64,000 bases of DNA from Streptomyces sp. KMM 9044 (GTDB lineage Bacteria > Actinomycetota > Actinomycetes > Streptomycetales > Streptomycetaceae). The position numbers were made by a program, and so were the translations under genes. Location of the stretch: positions 3,472,001 to 3,536,000 of the forward strand of contig NZ_CP113910.1 in NCBI RefSeq assembly GCF_024701375.2, in the 5' to 3' direction. The notes under the pieces are model-generated. The model was not told the origin of the DNA. It saw nothing but the letters and a program-made list of their open reading frames with translations, and did no database searches. Positions 34,926 through 44,913 of this stretch are shown in pieces (the stretch's first letter is position 1; each line of letters begins with the position of its first letter).

Positions 34926-36002
34926 TTACAGTGCGTGCGTCCGGGGCCGGTCCGGCACCGCCACCAGCTCGGCGATCTGCGCGGTGTTCAGGGCGGCGCC
35001 CTTGCGGAGGTTGTCGCCGCAGACGAAGAGCTCGAGCGCCGTCGGGTCGTCCAGGGCCCGGCGGACCCGCCCCACCCAGGTCGGGTCGGTGCCGACGACG
35101 TCGGCAGGCGTGGGGAACTCACCCGCGGCAGGATTGTCGTACAGCACGACGCCGGGCGCGGTGGCAAGGATCTCGCGGGCCTCGTCGACGGTGACCTCGT
35201 GCTCGAACCGGGCGTGCACGGTGAGCGAGTGCGTGGTGATCACCGGCACGCGGACACAGGTAACGGCGACCGGGAGGCGGGACAGGCCGAGGATCTTGCG
35301 GGACTCGTCGCGGACCTTCATCTCCTCGGAGGACCAGCCGTCCTCGCGCAACGACCCGGCCCACGGCACGACGTTCAGCGCGACCGGATCCGCGAACGGC
35401 CCCGTGCCGTCCCCCACGGCCCGGCGTACGTCACCGGGGCCCGTCCCCAGCTCCGTGCCCGCAACCAGGGAGAGCTGGTCGCGCAGGGTCCGCACACCGG
35501 CCTGCCCGGCGCCGCTGACCGCCTGGTACGAGGAGACAACCAGCTCGCTCAGCCCGAACTCGGCGTGCAGCGCGCCCACGGCGACGATCATCGACAGGGT
35601 GGTGCAGTTCGGGTTGGCGACGATCCCGCGCGGGCGCGTCCGCACGGTGTGCGGGTTGACCTCGGGGACGACGAGAGGCACCTCGGGGTCCATGCGGAAG
35701 GCGCCGGAGTTGTCGACCACCACCGCGCCCCGCGCGACGGCGACGGGCGCCCACCGCGCGGCGACCTCGTCGGGGACGTCGAACAGCGCGACGTCGATCC
35801 CGTCGAAGGCCTCCTCTGTGAGCGCCACGACCTCGGTCTCCTCTCCGCGCACGGCCAGCTTGCGGCCGGCCGAGCGCGGGGAGGCGATCAGTCTGATCTC
35901 ACCCCAGATGTCCGCCCGCTGGGACAGGATCTGGAGCAGCACCGTGCCGACGGCTCCGGTCGCTCCCACGACCGCGAGCGCCGGTCGCCCGGACCGCGTC
36001 AT
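34926..36002 (-). CDS. asd: aspartate-semialdehyde dehydrogenase
   Basis: 358 residues. NADP-binding motif [17 protein letters not shown] at the N-terminus and catalytic Cys in [12 protein letters not shown], with the [14 protein letters not shown] and [16 protein letters not shown] blocks of the family. It reduces aspartyl phosphate to aspartate semialdehyde, the second step towards lysine, threonine, methionine and diaminopimelate. ATG 36002 shares its A with the TGA of the aspartokinase gene (TGATG), a coupled ask-asd operon as in other actinobacteria. Confidence 0.96.
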   Translation of the reverse strand: MTRSGRPALAVVGATGAVGTVLLQILSQRADIWGEIRLIASPRSAGRKLAVRGEETEVVALTEEAFDGIDVALFDVPDEVAARWAPVAVARGAVVVDNSGAFRMDPEVPLVVPEVNPHTVRTRPRGIVANPNCTTLSMIVAVGALHAEFGLSELVVSSYQAVSGAGQAGVRTLRDQLSLVAGTELGTGPGDVRRAVGDGTGPFADPVALNVVPWAGSLREDGWSSEEMKVRDESRKILGLSRLPVAVTCVRVPVITTHSLTVHARFEHEVTVDEAREILATAPGVVLYDNPAAGEFPTPADVVGTDPTWVGRVRRALDDPTALELFVCGDNLRKGAALNTAQIAELVAVPDRPRTHAL

Positions 36003-36523
36003 CAGCGGCCGGTGCCCCCGTAGACGACGGCCTCGTCGCTGTCGGAGTCCAGCCCGAAGGCGGTGTGCACGGCGCGGACGGCCTCGTCCACTTCGTCCTT
36101 GCGGGTGACGACCGAGATGCGGATCTCGGAGGTCGAGATCAGCTCGATGTTCACGCCCGCGTCGGACAGCGCCGTGAAGAAGTCCGCGGTGACTCCGGGA
36201 TGGGTCTTCATGCCGGCACCGACCAGGGAGATCTTGCCGATCTGGTCGTCGTAGCGCAGGGACTCGAAGCCGATGGCACCCTTGTTCTTCTCCAGGGCGT
36301 CGATGGCCTTGCGGCCGTCGGTCTTCGGCAGCGTGAACGAGATGTCCGTGAGGCCGGTGGAGGCCGCGGACACGTTCTGCACGACCATGTCGATGTTGAT
36401 CTCGGCGTCGGCGATCGTGCGGAAGATCGAGGCCGCCTCGCCCGGCTTGTCCGGCACACCGACGACCGTGATCTTGGCCTCGGAGGTGTCGTGCGCGACA
36501 CCGGAGATGAGCGCCTGCTCCAC
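36002..36523 (-). CDS. probable internal in-frame start for the aspartokinase beta subunit
   Basis: In Corynebacterium the ask gene also yields a separate 172-residue beta subunit, the ACT-domain half, from an internal start. Here an in-frame GTG at 36523 ([10 protein letters not shown]...) has GAGGGG eight bases upstream and would give 173 residues, almost the same length and at the equivalent point between kinase and ACT domains. The alpha2beta2 arrangement is established for the family; use of this particular codon is inference. Confidence 0.6.
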   Translation of the reverse strand: MEQALISGVAHDTSEAKITVVGVPDKPGEAASIFRTIADAEINIDMVVQNVSAASTGLTDISFTLPKTDGRKAIDALEKNKGAIGFESLRYDDQIGKISLVGAGMKTHPGVTADFFTALSDAGVNIELISTSEIRISVVTRKDEVDEAVRAVHTAFGLDSDSDEAVVYGGTGR

Positions 36524-37279
36524 CTTCTTGTCCCCTCGCTGAATCGGCTCACTGCTGACCCACGTGCCCCGCAGCCCGCTGAAGGACGAGCGGACGTGGA
36601 TCGGGATGTTGTACCGGCGGGCGTACTCCACACAGCGGTGGAGGAGCACCTTGGACCCGGAGGCCGCCAGTTCGAGCATGTCCTCGGTCGAGATCCAGTC
36701 GATCTTCCGGGCCTTCTTCACCACGCGCGGGTCGGCGGTGAACACGCCGTCGACGTCGGTGTAGATCTCGCACACCTCGGCGCCGAGGGCGGCCGCCAGG
36801 GCCACCGCGGTGGTGTCGGAGCCGCCGCGGCCGAGCGTGGTGATGTTCTTGCCCTGCTGGCTGACGCCCTGGAAACCGGCCACGATGGCGATGTTGCCAT
36901 CGTCCACCGAGGCCTGGATCCGACCGGGCGTGACATCGATGATGCGGGCTTTGTTGTGGACCGAGTCGGTGATGACACCCGCCTGGCTGCCGGTGAAGCT
37001 CTGGGCGTTGTGGCCCAGGTTTTTGATCGCCATGGCCAGCAGGGCCATGGAGATCCGCTCTCCCGCGGTCAGCAGCATGTCGAGCTCGCGCCCGGCAGGC
37101 ATCGGAGACACCTGCTCGGCGAGATCGATCAGCTCGTCCGTCGTGTCGCCCATCGCGGAAACCACGACGACCACCTGGTGGCCGTTCTGCTTGGCTTCCA
37201 CGACCCTCTTGGCGACGCGCTTGATGCCCTCGGCATCGGCTACGGAGGAGCCTCCGTACTTCTGCACGACAAGGCCCAC
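36002..37279 (-). CDS. ask: aspartokinase, alpha subunit
   Basis: 425 residues from GTG 37279 (GAGGAG six bases upstream). Kinase domain begins [23 protein letters not shown] and includes [11 protein letters not shown] and [21 protein letters not shown]; two ACT domains occupy the C-terminal third ([17 protein letters not shown] and [19 protein letters not shown]). It phosphorylates aspartate, the committed step to the aspartate-family amino acids and diaminopimelate, and is normally feedback-inhibited by lysine plus threonine through the ACT domains. The next gene is asd, overlapping by one base. Confidence 0.97.
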   Translation of the reverse strand: MGLVVQKYGGSSVADAEGIKRVAKRVVEAKQNGHQVVVVVSAMGDTTDELIDLAEQVSPMPAGRELDMLLTAGERISMALLAMAIKNLGHNAQSFTGSQAGVITDSVHNKARIIDVTPGRIQASVDDGNIAIVAGFQGVSQQGKNITTLGRGGSDTTAVALAAALGAEVCEIYTDVDGVFTADPRVVKKARKIDWISTEDMLELAASGSKVLLHRCVEYARRYNIPIHVRSSFSGLRGTWVSSEPIQRGDKKVEQALISGVAHDTSEAKITVVGVPDKPGEAASIFRTIADAEINIDMVVQNVSAASTGLTDISFTLPKTDGRKAIDALEKNKGAIGFESLRYDDQIGKISLVGAGMKTHPGVTADFFTALSDAGVNIELISTSEIRISVVTRKDEVDEAVRAVHTAFGLDSDSDEAVVYGGTGR

Positions 37280-37772
<493 letters not shown>

Positions 37773-38162
37773 GTGCGCCGCGCCGCTCCGCAGCCTGGCC
37801 GAGGACCACCGCTTCGTACTCGCAGGGCGCACCGGGGTGGTGGTGCGTCGGCGCCGGCGCACCACCCGCCGCCGGAGGGAAACACATGGGCGGGTCACTT
37901 TGACGTTCCCCAGACGCCGAGGCGTCCGGGGGCCTCCCTCGCGCTGTCCGTCCTCGCGGCCTTCGTCTCGTTCCACATGGTCGGGAGCAGGGGCGCGGGC
38001 TGGTTCCTCATGGCTGCCGGGCCGACCGGTCCCGCGGTCGCCCTCGTATGGCGGACGGCACGACGTGAACGCCCGGAAGCCGCTTTCGTCGTCATCCCGA
38101 TGGGCCTGCCGGCACTGATGTCGGTGCTGTTCGGTCTCAGCCAGGGATTCCCCTGGTCCTGA
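37773..38162 (+). CDS. possible small two-helix membrane protein, N-terminus uncertain
   Basis: The last 77 residues (SLALSVLAAFVSFHMVG to GLSQGFPWS) look like a real protein with two or three hydrophobic helices separated by a basic loop (WRTARRERPE). The 52 residues before that are Pro/Arg-rich, and no ATG or GTG occurs between GTG 37773 and the credible part. Either the start is far upstream or the 5' part is damaged. A long hairpin 32 bp after the stop supports a transcript ending here. I do not recognise the family. Confidence 0.4.
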   Translation: MRRAAPQPGRGPPLRTRRAHRGGGASAPAHHPPPEGNTWAGHFDVPQTPRRPGASLALSVLAAFVSFHMVGSRGAGWFLMAAGPTGPAVALVWRTARRERPEAAFVVIPMGLPALMSVLFGLSQGFPWS

Positions 38163-38193
38163 GCCGGTCGGCGAGCAGCCAGGAACGGCGTTC

Positions 38194-38240
38194 CGCCCTC
38201 CCCGCCCTTTCCGCACGAGGCGGAGAGGGCGGGGAGGGCG
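38194..38240. terminator. 21 bp stem-loop terminator
   Basis: Arms 38194-38214 and 38220-38240 (outer CGCCCTCCCCGCCCT, inner CCGC) pair almost perfectly around the loop ACGAG, followed by aaattgg. It lies between the plus-strand small ORF and the convergent recR/DUF5063 transcript and could serve both. Confidence 0.8.
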
Positions 38241-38367
38241 AAATTGGTTGAAGCCTTGTTGATTGAAGCTTTACTACTTCGCCAGCACCATTCGCTCCGG
38301 CAAATCCATCTTCACCCCACGGTCCCCCGGGGAATGACGGACAGATCGCGTCCGGGCGCGGAGCGTT

Positions 38368-39027
38368 CTACGTGACCGGGCGCATGCCCAGCGGGACGCC
38401 GATCTCCTCGGCCATGACCCTGCCCGCCTCGATCTCCAGGGCGTCGTCGCCCACGTCCTGGTCGGTGTCGAGACCGTCCAGGGCGGCCAGGGGCTGGTTG
38501 AGACGGACGTGGGCCACTACCGACTGGAGTGCTCGCAGGGCCGCGGACGCGGTGGAGCCCCAGTTGGAGAAGTAGGAGAACTGCCACCACCACAGCGCCT
38601 CCGTGGTGCGGCCGGCGCGGTAGTGGACCATGCCGTGGCGGAGGTCGGTGATGACGTCGGTGAGGTCGTCGGAGATCCGGGCCGCGACGGGCGCCTTGCG
38701 GGGCTCGTAGGGGTCGAAGACCTCGGAGTAGACGTCGACCGGCTCCAGGAGACGGGCGAGGTTCTCGCGGAGTGTGTCCACGTCGGCCTCCGGGCCCGGA
38801 TCGGGCTCGTAGCGCTCCTCGGGGAGGATGTCCTCGTGCGCGCCCAGCCGGCCGCCGGCCAGCAGGAGCTGGGAGACCTCCAGCAGGAGGAAGGGGACGG
38901 CCGAGTCCGGCTCGTCGCCCTTGGCGACCTCCGTGACGGCGACCAGGAAGCTCTCGATCTGATCCGCGATCTGGACCGAGAAGTCGTCCGGGTCCCGGTC
39001 GGTCGCGTGCAGCGTGGCATCAGACAT
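38368..39027 (-). CDS. DUF5063 domain protein
   Basis: 219 residues, largely helical and acidic, starting [31 protein letters not shown]. The '[32 protein letters not shown]' and '[33 protein letters not shown]' blocks identify the conserved DUF5063 family that sits next to recR in Streptomyces. Function unknown. Its start overlaps the recR stop by eight bases, so it is co-translated with recR. Confidence 0.92.
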   Translation of the reverse strand: MSDATLHATDRDPDDFSVQIADQIESFLVAVTEVAKGDEPDSAVPFLLLEVSQLLLAGGRLGAHEDILPEERYEPDPGPEADVDTLRENLARLLEPVDVYSEVFDPYEPRKAPVAARISDDLTDVITDLRHGMVHYRAGRTTEALWWWQFSYFSNWGSTASAALRALQSVVAHVRLNQPLAALDGLDTDQDVGDDALEIEAGRVMAEEIGVPLGMRPVT

Positions 39028-39619
39028 CTAGGAGTCGTCTCCCCTCGAAGGCGCGGCCGAGGGTGACCTCGTCCGCGTATTCCAGGTCCCCGCCCACCGG
39101 GAGGCCGCTGGCCAGGCGGGTGACCTTCAGGCCCATGGGCTTGATCATGCGGGCGAGGTACGTGGCCGTGGCCTCACCCTCCAGGTTCGGGTCCGTGGCA
39201 AGGATCAGCTCGGTGACCGCGCCGTCGGCCAGCCGGGCCAGCAGTTCCCGAATGCGCAGGTCGTCGGGGCCCACCCCGTCGATCGGACTGATCGCGCCGC
39301 CCAGGACGTGGTAACGGCCCCGGAACTCGCGCGTGCGCTCGATGGCGACGACGTCCTTGGGTTCCTCCACGACACAGATGACGGCGATGTCGCGGCGGGC
39401 GTCACGGCAGATGTTGCACAGCTCCTCCTGCGCCACGTTGCCGCAGGCCGCGCAGAAGCGGACCTTCGCCTTGACTTCCATCAGGGTGTGGGCGAGCCGC
39501 CGTACGTCCGTCGACTCCGCCTGCAGGACGTGGAAGGCGATCCGCTGGGCGCTCTTCGGACCGACGCCGGGCAGCCGCCCGAGTTCGTCGATGAGGTCCT
39601 GCACCACGCCTTCGTACAA
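39020..39619 (-). CDS. recR: recombination mediator RecR
   Basis: 199 residues, full length. Helix-hairpin-helix ([18 protein letters not shown]), a four-cysteine zinc finger ([19 protein letters not shown]), a Toprim domain ([35 protein letters not shown]) and a Walker-B-like C-terminus ([15 protein letters not shown]). With RecO and RecF it loads RecA on gapped DNA. Upstream is the YbaB gene 58 bp away, the arrangement found across bacteria. Confidence 0.97.
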   Translation of the reverse strand: MYEGVVQDLIDELGRLPGVGPKSAQRIAFHVLQAESTDVRRLAHTLMEVKAKVRFCAACGNVAQEELCNICRDARRDIAVICVVEEPKDVVAIERTREFRGRYHVLGGAISPIDGVGPDDLRIRELLARLADGAVTELILATDPNLEGEATATYLARMIKPMGLKVTRLASGLPVGGDLEYADEVTLGRAFEGRRLLDV

Positions 39620-39677
39620 CGGACTGCCGCCCTTCCTGGGTTCCTTCAGTACGTACCGTAGAGGCCCGCGGGCCGTC

Positions 39678-40016
39678 TTAGAAAGGCAAGCCGGGAATGC
39701 CGCCGCCCAGCCCCTGGGCCAGCGGGCCGAGCTTCTGCTGCTGGAGGGCCTGCGCGTTCTCGTTGGCCGCCTGGACGGCCGCGACGACGAGGTCCGCGAG
39801 GGTCTCGGTGTCCTCGGGGTCCACCGCCTCAGGGTCGATCTTCAGGGCGCGGAGCTCGCCGGAGCCGGTGACGGTGGCCGTCACCAGACCGCCGCCCGCC
39901 TGGCCGTCGACCTCCATGTGCGCGAGTTCCTCCTGCGCCTGGGCCAGGTCCTGCTGCATCTTCTGGGCCTGCTGGAGCAGTTGCTGCATGTTGGGCTGGC
40001 CACCACCGGGGATCAC
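39678..40016 (-). CDS. YbaB/EbfC family nucleoid-associated protein
   Basis: 112 residues, [31 protein letters not shown]. An N-terminal helix, the [29 protein letters not shown] sheet, and a C-terminal helix ending [17 protein letters not shown]. YbaB/EbfC proteins bind DNA as tweezer-shaped dimers. Conserved linkage to recR supports the call. The Gly-rich tail is typical of actinobacterial members. Confidence 0.95.
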   Translation of the reverse strand: MIPGGGQPNMQQLLQQAQKMQQDLAQAQEELAHMEVDGQAGGGLVTATVTGSGELRALKIDPEAVDPEDTETLADLVVAAVQAANENAQALQQQKLGPLAQGLGGGIPGLPF

Positions 40017-40351
40017 GGTTCAGCTCCTTGGTCGGTCCGTCCTTACGGGACTTTCCCGTTCAGCACGAGCCTACGTGGTCCGGGCGGCCGTCGCCCCAGC
40101 ACTCTTTCGAGTGAGTCCCCCCTCGTGCCCTATACCTGATCACAGCCCCCTTCCGGGCGGAAGCAGCACCCGAACCCCCGGCACGGCCACCCGTTGGGCG
40201 GTAGGAAGGGGGCGGCACGTCCGTGCCCACGTCCGCGTCGATGTCCGCGTCCGGCGCCGGGCAGGCGTCGCGCAGGGGCCCGCGGGGGTCCCGTGGAAGT
40301 CCGGTAGGGGTCAGGGCAGGGTCGGGTTCCGAGGTCAGTAGGGAGTACCGG
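40017..40351. other. divergent spacer between YbaB and the SLATT gene
   Basis: 335 bp holding promoters for both directions. The frame open from 40223 adds a Ser/Arg-rich leader without coding character to the SLATT gene, so I treat it as non-coding. No clear dyad or repeat. Confidence 0.55.
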
Positions 40352-41104
40352 ATGGTTCAACCGGAGATGCAGCCCGAGGACCGTCCGCAGGACGGGCTCG
40401 GCAAGGGGGCGGCCGGGCTGCGGCCGGGCGATCTGGCCGGGCGGGTGTTCCCGCTCGGGGACTGGGGCGAACCCGCGCCCCGGCTGGACGAGCTGTACCG
40501 GTGGGTGGAGCGCGGGGCGCTGGACACCGCGGCGTGGTACCTCGCGGTCCGGGCCTGGAAGCGGCGGTGCGCGCGGGCGCTGCGTACGGGGGCCGCGGCG
40601 GGGGCGGCCACCGGGGCGGCGCTGCCGCTGCTGGACCTGACCGGAGCGACCGACGGAGCTGCCCCCTGGGGATACACGGCGCTGCTGCTCGCGGCGGTCT
40701 GCGTGACCGCGGACCGGTTCTTCGGGGTGACGTCCGGCTGGATGCGGGACGTGACGACCGCGCAGGCCGTACAGCGGCGGCTCCAGGCGTTCCAGTTCGA
40801 CTGGGCCTCGGAGTGCGTCCGCGAGGTGCTGGGTCCGGCCGAGGGCACCGCGAGCGAGGCGACCGAGCGCTGCCTGTCGGTGCTGCGGCGGTTCTCGGAG
40901 GACGTGGACGAGCTGGTGCGGGCCGAGACGGCGGACTGGATGATGGACTTCCGTACGGGCACGAGCGTGCCGCCCGCCGTCCAGGGGACGCTGGCGGGCA
41001 CGGGTCGCCCCGAGTCGCCCGGACAGCCCCACGGCCGCTTCGCGACCGCGCCCGGGACCACCCGCCCGAACATGCCCCGCCAGCGGCCGCCGGAGCCGAG
41101 GTGA
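40352..41104 (+). CDS. SLATT-domain membrane protein
   Basis: 250 residues from ATG 40352 (GGGAG five bases upstream). Two adjacent membrane helices (about 86-105 and 112-130) sit between helical cytoplasmic flanks (RWVERGALDTAAWYLAVRAWKRR before; GWMRDVTTAQAVQRRLQAFQF after), the SLATT arrangement. SLATT proteins are predicted membrane-perforating effectors in bacterial conflict systems; in Streptomyces this copy is part of the conserved recR-kinase neighbourhood, so a housekeeping role is equally possible. Confidence 0.85.
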   Translation: MVQPEMQPEDRPQDGLGKGAAGLRPGDLAGRVFPLGDWGEPAPRLDELYRWVERGALDTAAWYLAVRAWKRRCARALRTGAAAGAATGAALPLLDLTGATDGAAPWGYTALLLAAVCVTADRFFGVTSGWMRDVTTAQAVQRRLQAFQFDWASECVREVLGPAEGTASEATERCLSVLRRFSEDVDELVRAETADWMMDFRTGTSVPPAVQGTLAGTGRPESPGQPHGRFATAPGTTRPNMPRQRPPEPR

Positions 41105-41275
41105 GCAGACCGAGGTGAGCAGACCGAGGTGACGTGAGCTCCTCGATGTGCCGGGGAACGCTCAGAGTCCGGAGTCGGCACGCAGGCGTCGGCCTCCCGT
41201 GAGGCGGGCGGGTGTCGTGGGGCGAAGTCCGCCGGACGTCCGACCACGGGCTGTGAGTGTGCCGTCGGTGTGTTC

Positions 41276-43195
41276 TCAGTCCCGCGTGTAGGTGAGCTGG
41301 TCGCCGTTGCCGGTGTTCACGCGTTGGAGGGTGCCGTCGGGCAGGAGGATGACGTCGGTGGCGGCACCCGGGGCACAGGCGCTGCGCGGCCGGCCGGCCG
41401 TCACGGTGGTCGGGCCGATCTCCAGCCGTTCTCCGGGGCCCGGGGCACTGGTGAGGGCGCCCTCGAACACGCAGTGGTAGGTGCCGTTCCCGGTAGGACC
41501 GTCGGCGATGAGGGACATGACCGTGTCACCGGCCCCGCCCTGCCGGATGGTCAGCGTGCGGGTGTGCAGCCCGCTCGCGTTGTCGATGATCGTCGACCAG
41601 GTGCCGAGGTATCCGGCCGGGATCGTCCCGTCAGCGGCCGGTGAGGGGGTCGGCTGCTCCGTCCCGGCGGTACCGCCTGCCCTGTCCGTCCCGGCCGAGG
41701 ACCTCCCGTCGAGCGACGGGTCACTGCCGTCGGTGCCCTGGGACATGCCCTCGTCCGGCGTGCCCGAAGGGCTGCCGCCGACGGTGTTGCCGTCGCCACC
41801 GCTCGTCAGTGCGTACACCGTGCCGCCCGCGGCGAGCGCGACGACCAGCGCGATCACGACGAGCAGCGCGGTGGAACGGTCGTCGCGCGGGAACCGTGCC
41901 GGGCCGCCGTACGGTGGCGGGGCGGCCCCGAAGGGCGGCGGGCCGTAGGGAGGGGTGGCGCCGGCGGCTCCATAGCCGTTGCAGGGATAGCCGCGGCCGG
42001 GGGGCTGGGGGTGCTGCTGGGCGTACTGCTGGGGGTGGCCGTATGCGGCAGGGGGCTGTCCGGCCGCCGGGGCGCCCGAGGCCGGGACAGGGGGCGCGGT
42101 GGGGCCGTTCGGGCCGGTGACCAGGGTGGGCAGGTGGTTCACCGCCGCACCGTCACCGGGTGCGCCCGGCGGGGGCGGGGCGGAGCCGTCGGCGGCGGGG
42201 GCGTGTTCGGGGGTGGCGGCGGGGCCGTCCGGCGCGGGCGGCGGCGCCTGAGGGTCCTCCGCGTCCAGGAGCCGTACGGCGTGCCGGCCGAGCTGGGCGA
42301 CCAGGGCGCCCGGCAGCCAGGGCTCGCGGGAGCGGCCGTCGGCGACGGTGTCCTCGGCGCCGGTGCGCAGCAGGATCTGGTCGAGGGTGGGCCGCCGGGC
42401 GGGGTCCTTCCTGAGGCAGTCCCGCACGAGGTCGGCGAGGCCCTCGGGGAGCCGGCCGAGGTCGGGTTCCTCCTCGACGATACGGAACATCAGGGCGTGC
42501 ACCCCGCTGTTGGCGGTGCCGAAGGGCAGCTCGCCGGTGGCGGCGTAGGCGAGCATCGAGCCGAGGCAGAAGACGTCGCAGGCGGGGGTGATGCGGTCGC
42601 CGCGCACCTGCTCCGGCGCCATGAACCCGGGCGAGCCGACCAGCGCCCCGGTCCGGGTGAGGCCGCCGTCGGTCACGGTCTCCAGGGCCCGCGCGATCCC
42701 GAAGTCGATGACGCGCGGCCCGTCGATGGTGACGAGCACGTTGGACGGCTTGAGGTCGCGGTGCACGATGCCGGCGGCGTGGATGTCCTTCAGCGCGTGC
42801 GCGAGACCGGCGGCGAGAATGCGTACCGAACGCTCGGGCAGCGCCCCGTGGTCGTGCCCGACGACCTGCTGGAGGCTGGGCCCGGCGACGTACCCGGTGG
42901 CGACCCAGGGCACCGGGGCCTCGGTGTCCGCGTCCAGCACCGGCGCGGTCCAGTCGCCGCCGACCTGCCGGGCGTTCTGCACCTCCTGGCGGAAGCGGGC
43001 CCGGAACTCCTCCTGCTGGGCCAGTTCCTCGCGCACCAGCTTGACGGCGACAGTGCGTCCCCGGTCGGAACGGGCGAGGTAGACCTCGCCCATGCCCCCG
43101 GCGCCGAGCCGCGCGAGCAGCCGGTACGCGCCGATCCTGCCCGGGTGCCGAGCGCCCTGGCCCCCCGCCGCGCCCCCCGGTCCGTGCTTCTCCAC
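41276..43195 (-). CDS. membrane Ser/Thr protein kinase (PknB-like)
   Basis: 639 residues from GTG 43195. The kinase domain (about 20-285) has the glycine loop LGAGGMGEVY, VAVKLV lysine, catalytic HRDLKPSN at about 148, DFGIA, and APEQVRG. A Pro/Ala/Gly-rich linker (about 310-450) leads to one membrane helix (STALLVVIALVVALAAGGTVYAL) and an external beta-rich domain of about 110 residues (LGTWSTIIDNASGLHTRTLTI...). There are no PASTA repeats, so the external domain is a different sensor. It phosphorylates cytoplasmic targets, unknown here. Confidence 0.95.
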   Translation of the reverse strand: MEKHGPGGAAGGQGARHPGRIGAYRLLARLGAGGMGEVYLARSDRGRTVAVKLVREELAQQEEFRARFRQEVQNARQVGGDWTAPVLDADTEAPVPWVATGYVAGPSLQQVVGHDHGALPERSVRILAAGLAHALKDIHAAGIVHRDLKPSNVLVTIDGPRVIDFGIARALETVTDGGLTRTGALVGSPGFMAPEQVRGDRITPACDVFCLGSMLAYAATGELPFGTANSGVHALMFRIVEEEPDLGRLPEGLADLVRDCLRKDPARRPTLDQILLRTGAEDTVADGRSREPWLPGALVAQLGRHAVRLLDAEDPQAPPPAPDGPAATPEHAPAADGSAPPPPGAPGDGAAVNHLPTLVTGPNGPTAPPVPASGAPAAGQPPAAYGHPQQYAQQHPQPPGRGYPCNGYGAAGATPPYGPPPFGAAPPPYGGPARFPRDDRSTALLVVIALVVALAAGGTVYALTSGGDGNTVGGSPSGTPDEGMSQGTDGSDPSLDGRSSAGTDRAGGTAGTEQPTPSPAADGTIPAGYLGTWSTIIDNASGLHTRTLTIRQGGAGDTVMSLIADGPTGNGTYHCVFEGALTSAPGPGERLEIGPTTVTAGRPRSACAPGAATDVILLPDGTLQRVNTGNGDQLTYTRD

Positions 43196-43273
43196 CGCTC
43201 TGCCGCCTTCCCCCCGCCGTGAGCAACAGCCCGAGGATAAGCCGGGCAAGGTCCGGGGTGAGCCGGGCGCCGC

Positions 43274-43764
43274 CTACAGTTCCGTAACAGGCGGTACATC
43301 GGGTGAGACTGCGGGTGATACGGGCAGGCCGAGGTCGTCGAGCACGGTGCACAGGTGTTCCACCGTCTGGACCGCCTGTGCGAGTTCGGCCTCGCCGCAC
43401 GCCTCCGCGAGCCGCTTCGCGAAGGCCGCGTGGCCCGGGTCGGTCCCCGCGACGGCCGCGTGCCCCCGCTCGGTGGGGACGAGGAGCTTGGCCCGGCGGT
43501 GCGCCGGGTGGGCCGGTACTCGGCGAGACCGCGATCGACCGGCAGGTCGGCGATGCGCTGCACGCTCTGCCGGGTGATGCCCATGACGCGGGCGATGCCG
43601 GAGACCGGCAGGGGTTCACGGAGGACCGCGCCGAGCACCTGCCACCAGGCAGCGGTGAGTCCGGCGGGACTGGTGAGTTCCTCGGCGACCGCGAGGAACT
43701 CACCGTTCAGCCGGAAGACGCTGAGCGCGCCGCGGCTGAGCAGATCCTGCTGTTCCCTGCTCAC
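43274..43764 (-). pseudogene. MarR-family regulator with a one-base frameshift
   Basis: From GTG 43764 the frame reads [21 protein letters not shown]... then a MarR winged helix (WWQVLGAVLREPLPVSGIARVMGITRQSVQRIADLPVDRGLAEYR). At about 43506-43514 one base is missing (CCCACCC where CCCAACCC would keep frame); after it another frame continues the family sequence (NPAHRRAKLLVPTERGHAAV ... VEHLCTVLDDLGLP) to TAG 43274. With the base restored it would be 163 residues, a normal MarR length. Either a true pseudogene or a sequencing slip. The start overlaps the stop of the small upstream gene (GTGA). Confidence 0.85.
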
Positions 43765-43955
43765 CGGCCCAGGGCCTCCTCGAACTCGGCGTACGCCTGG
43801 GGGCCGGAGTCGTGGAAGAGCCGGTACCAGGCGTCGGTCGCCGGTTCGTCGTAGGCGCCGAGCAGCCGGAAGACCTCGCGGGCGAAGGCGACGGGCCCGG
43901 TGGGGACGGCGGTGGGGACGGCGGTGGGGACGGCGGTGGGGACGGCGGGCGTCAT
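43761..43955 (-). CDS. small protein coupled to the MarR gene
   Basis: 64 residues. Residues 1-19 are a PTAV repeat encoded by four 12 bp units; the rest ([43 protein letters not shown]) is a compact helical segment that looks genuinely coding. It ends in a GTGA overlap with the MarR gene. No family recognised. ATG 43955 has no ribosome site, and the repeat borders the broken aminotransferase, so the 5' end may itself be a rearrangement scar. Confidence 0.55.
   Translation of the reverse strand: MTPAVPTAVPTAVPTAVPTGPVAFAREVFRLLGAYDEPATDAWYRLFHDSGPQAYAEFEEALGR
43899..43946. repeat. 12 bp tandem repeat ggtggggacggc, four copies
   Basis: Four perfect copies lie exactly at the junction between the minus-strand small gene and the headless plus-strand aminotransferase, suggesting the rearrangement point. 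Confidence 0.9.
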
Positions 43956-43957
43956 GC

Positions 43958-44766
43958 CGCCGCCGCCCGGTTACCTCGCCGGGGCGCGGGAGCTGTGCGA
44001 CAAGCACGGGATCGTCTTCGTGCTGGACGAGGTGACGGCCGGGTTCGGCCGACCGGCACGTGGTTCGCGGCGGACCTGTACGACGTCGTGCCGGACCCGA
44101 TGACCTGCGCGAAGGGCGTGAACTCCGGTTACGTGCCGCTCGGCGGCGTCGCGATCTCCGGCGCGATCGCGGACACGTTCGGGAAGCGGCCGTACCCGGT
44201 CGGGCTCACCTACTCCGGGCATCCGCTGGCCTGCGCCGCGGCCGTCGCGACGATCGACGCCATGGCCGAGGAGGGCGTCGCAGAGAACGCGGCGCTGCTC
44301 GAGGAGTCCGTCGTCGGGCCGACGCTGCACGCACTGGCACAGCGGCACAGCGGCACAGCGGCACGGCGGCACAGCGGCACGGCGGCACAGCGGCACAGCG
44401 GCACAGCGGCACAGCGGCACAGCGGCACCCGAGCGTGGGCGAGGTCCGCGCGGTCGGCATGTTCCGGGCGCTGGAACTGGTGCGGAACCGGGAGAGCCGG
44501 GAGCCGCTGGTCCCCTACAACGCGGCCGGTCAGGCGAACGCCCCCATGGCAGCCTTCGCCGCCGCCGCGAAGGCGCACGGGCTGTGGCCCTTCGTGAACA
44601 TGAACCGCACCCATGTCGTCCCGCCGTGCACCGTGAGCGGGGCCGAACGGAAGGAGAGCCTGGGGCCGCGCTGGACTCGGCGCTGTCGGCGGCGGACGCG
44701 TACGCGGACCGACCGCGAGGAGACGACCCGGCCATTCGAACAGGCACAGGGTACTCGAACACGTAA
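43958..44766 (+). pseudogene. class III aminotransferase remnant (N-terminal half missing, several frameshifts)
   Basis: Family sequence begins abruptly at [27 protein letters not shown], the mid-protein block of omega/class III PLP aminotransferases, so roughly the first half is gone. One base is missing near 44050 (GFGR to [11 protein letters not shown]), giving a shift into the frame with [17 protein letters not shown], which contains the PLP lysine, and YSGHPLACAAAVATI. The 8 bp repeat at 44341-44428 shifts the frame again; PSVGEVRAVGMFRALELV continues afterwards. A last shift near 44665 precedes LDSALSAADAYAD. At least four lesions make this a true pseudogene. Confidence 0.9.
44341..44428. 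repeat. 8 bp tandem repeat agcggcac, eleven units, inside the aminotransferase remnant
   Basis: Eleven units (two with a leading g). One unit belongs to the ancestral reading (LAQRHPSVGEV); the ten extra units add 80 bp, which is two bases over a multiple of three. This exactly accounts for the switch of reading frame across the array. Confidence 0.95.
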
Positions 44767-44913
44767 AGTGGAGTGACCGTGGACGGACGCGTGCGCCGGA
44801 GCAGGCGGCCGACGCGCGGGCCGGATGCACACGGCCGGCGCGCGGTACCCGCGCACCACCCCCGCGCGTGGCACGGTCACGCCACTCGAACACGACGAGG
44901 GAGACGTCCGACC

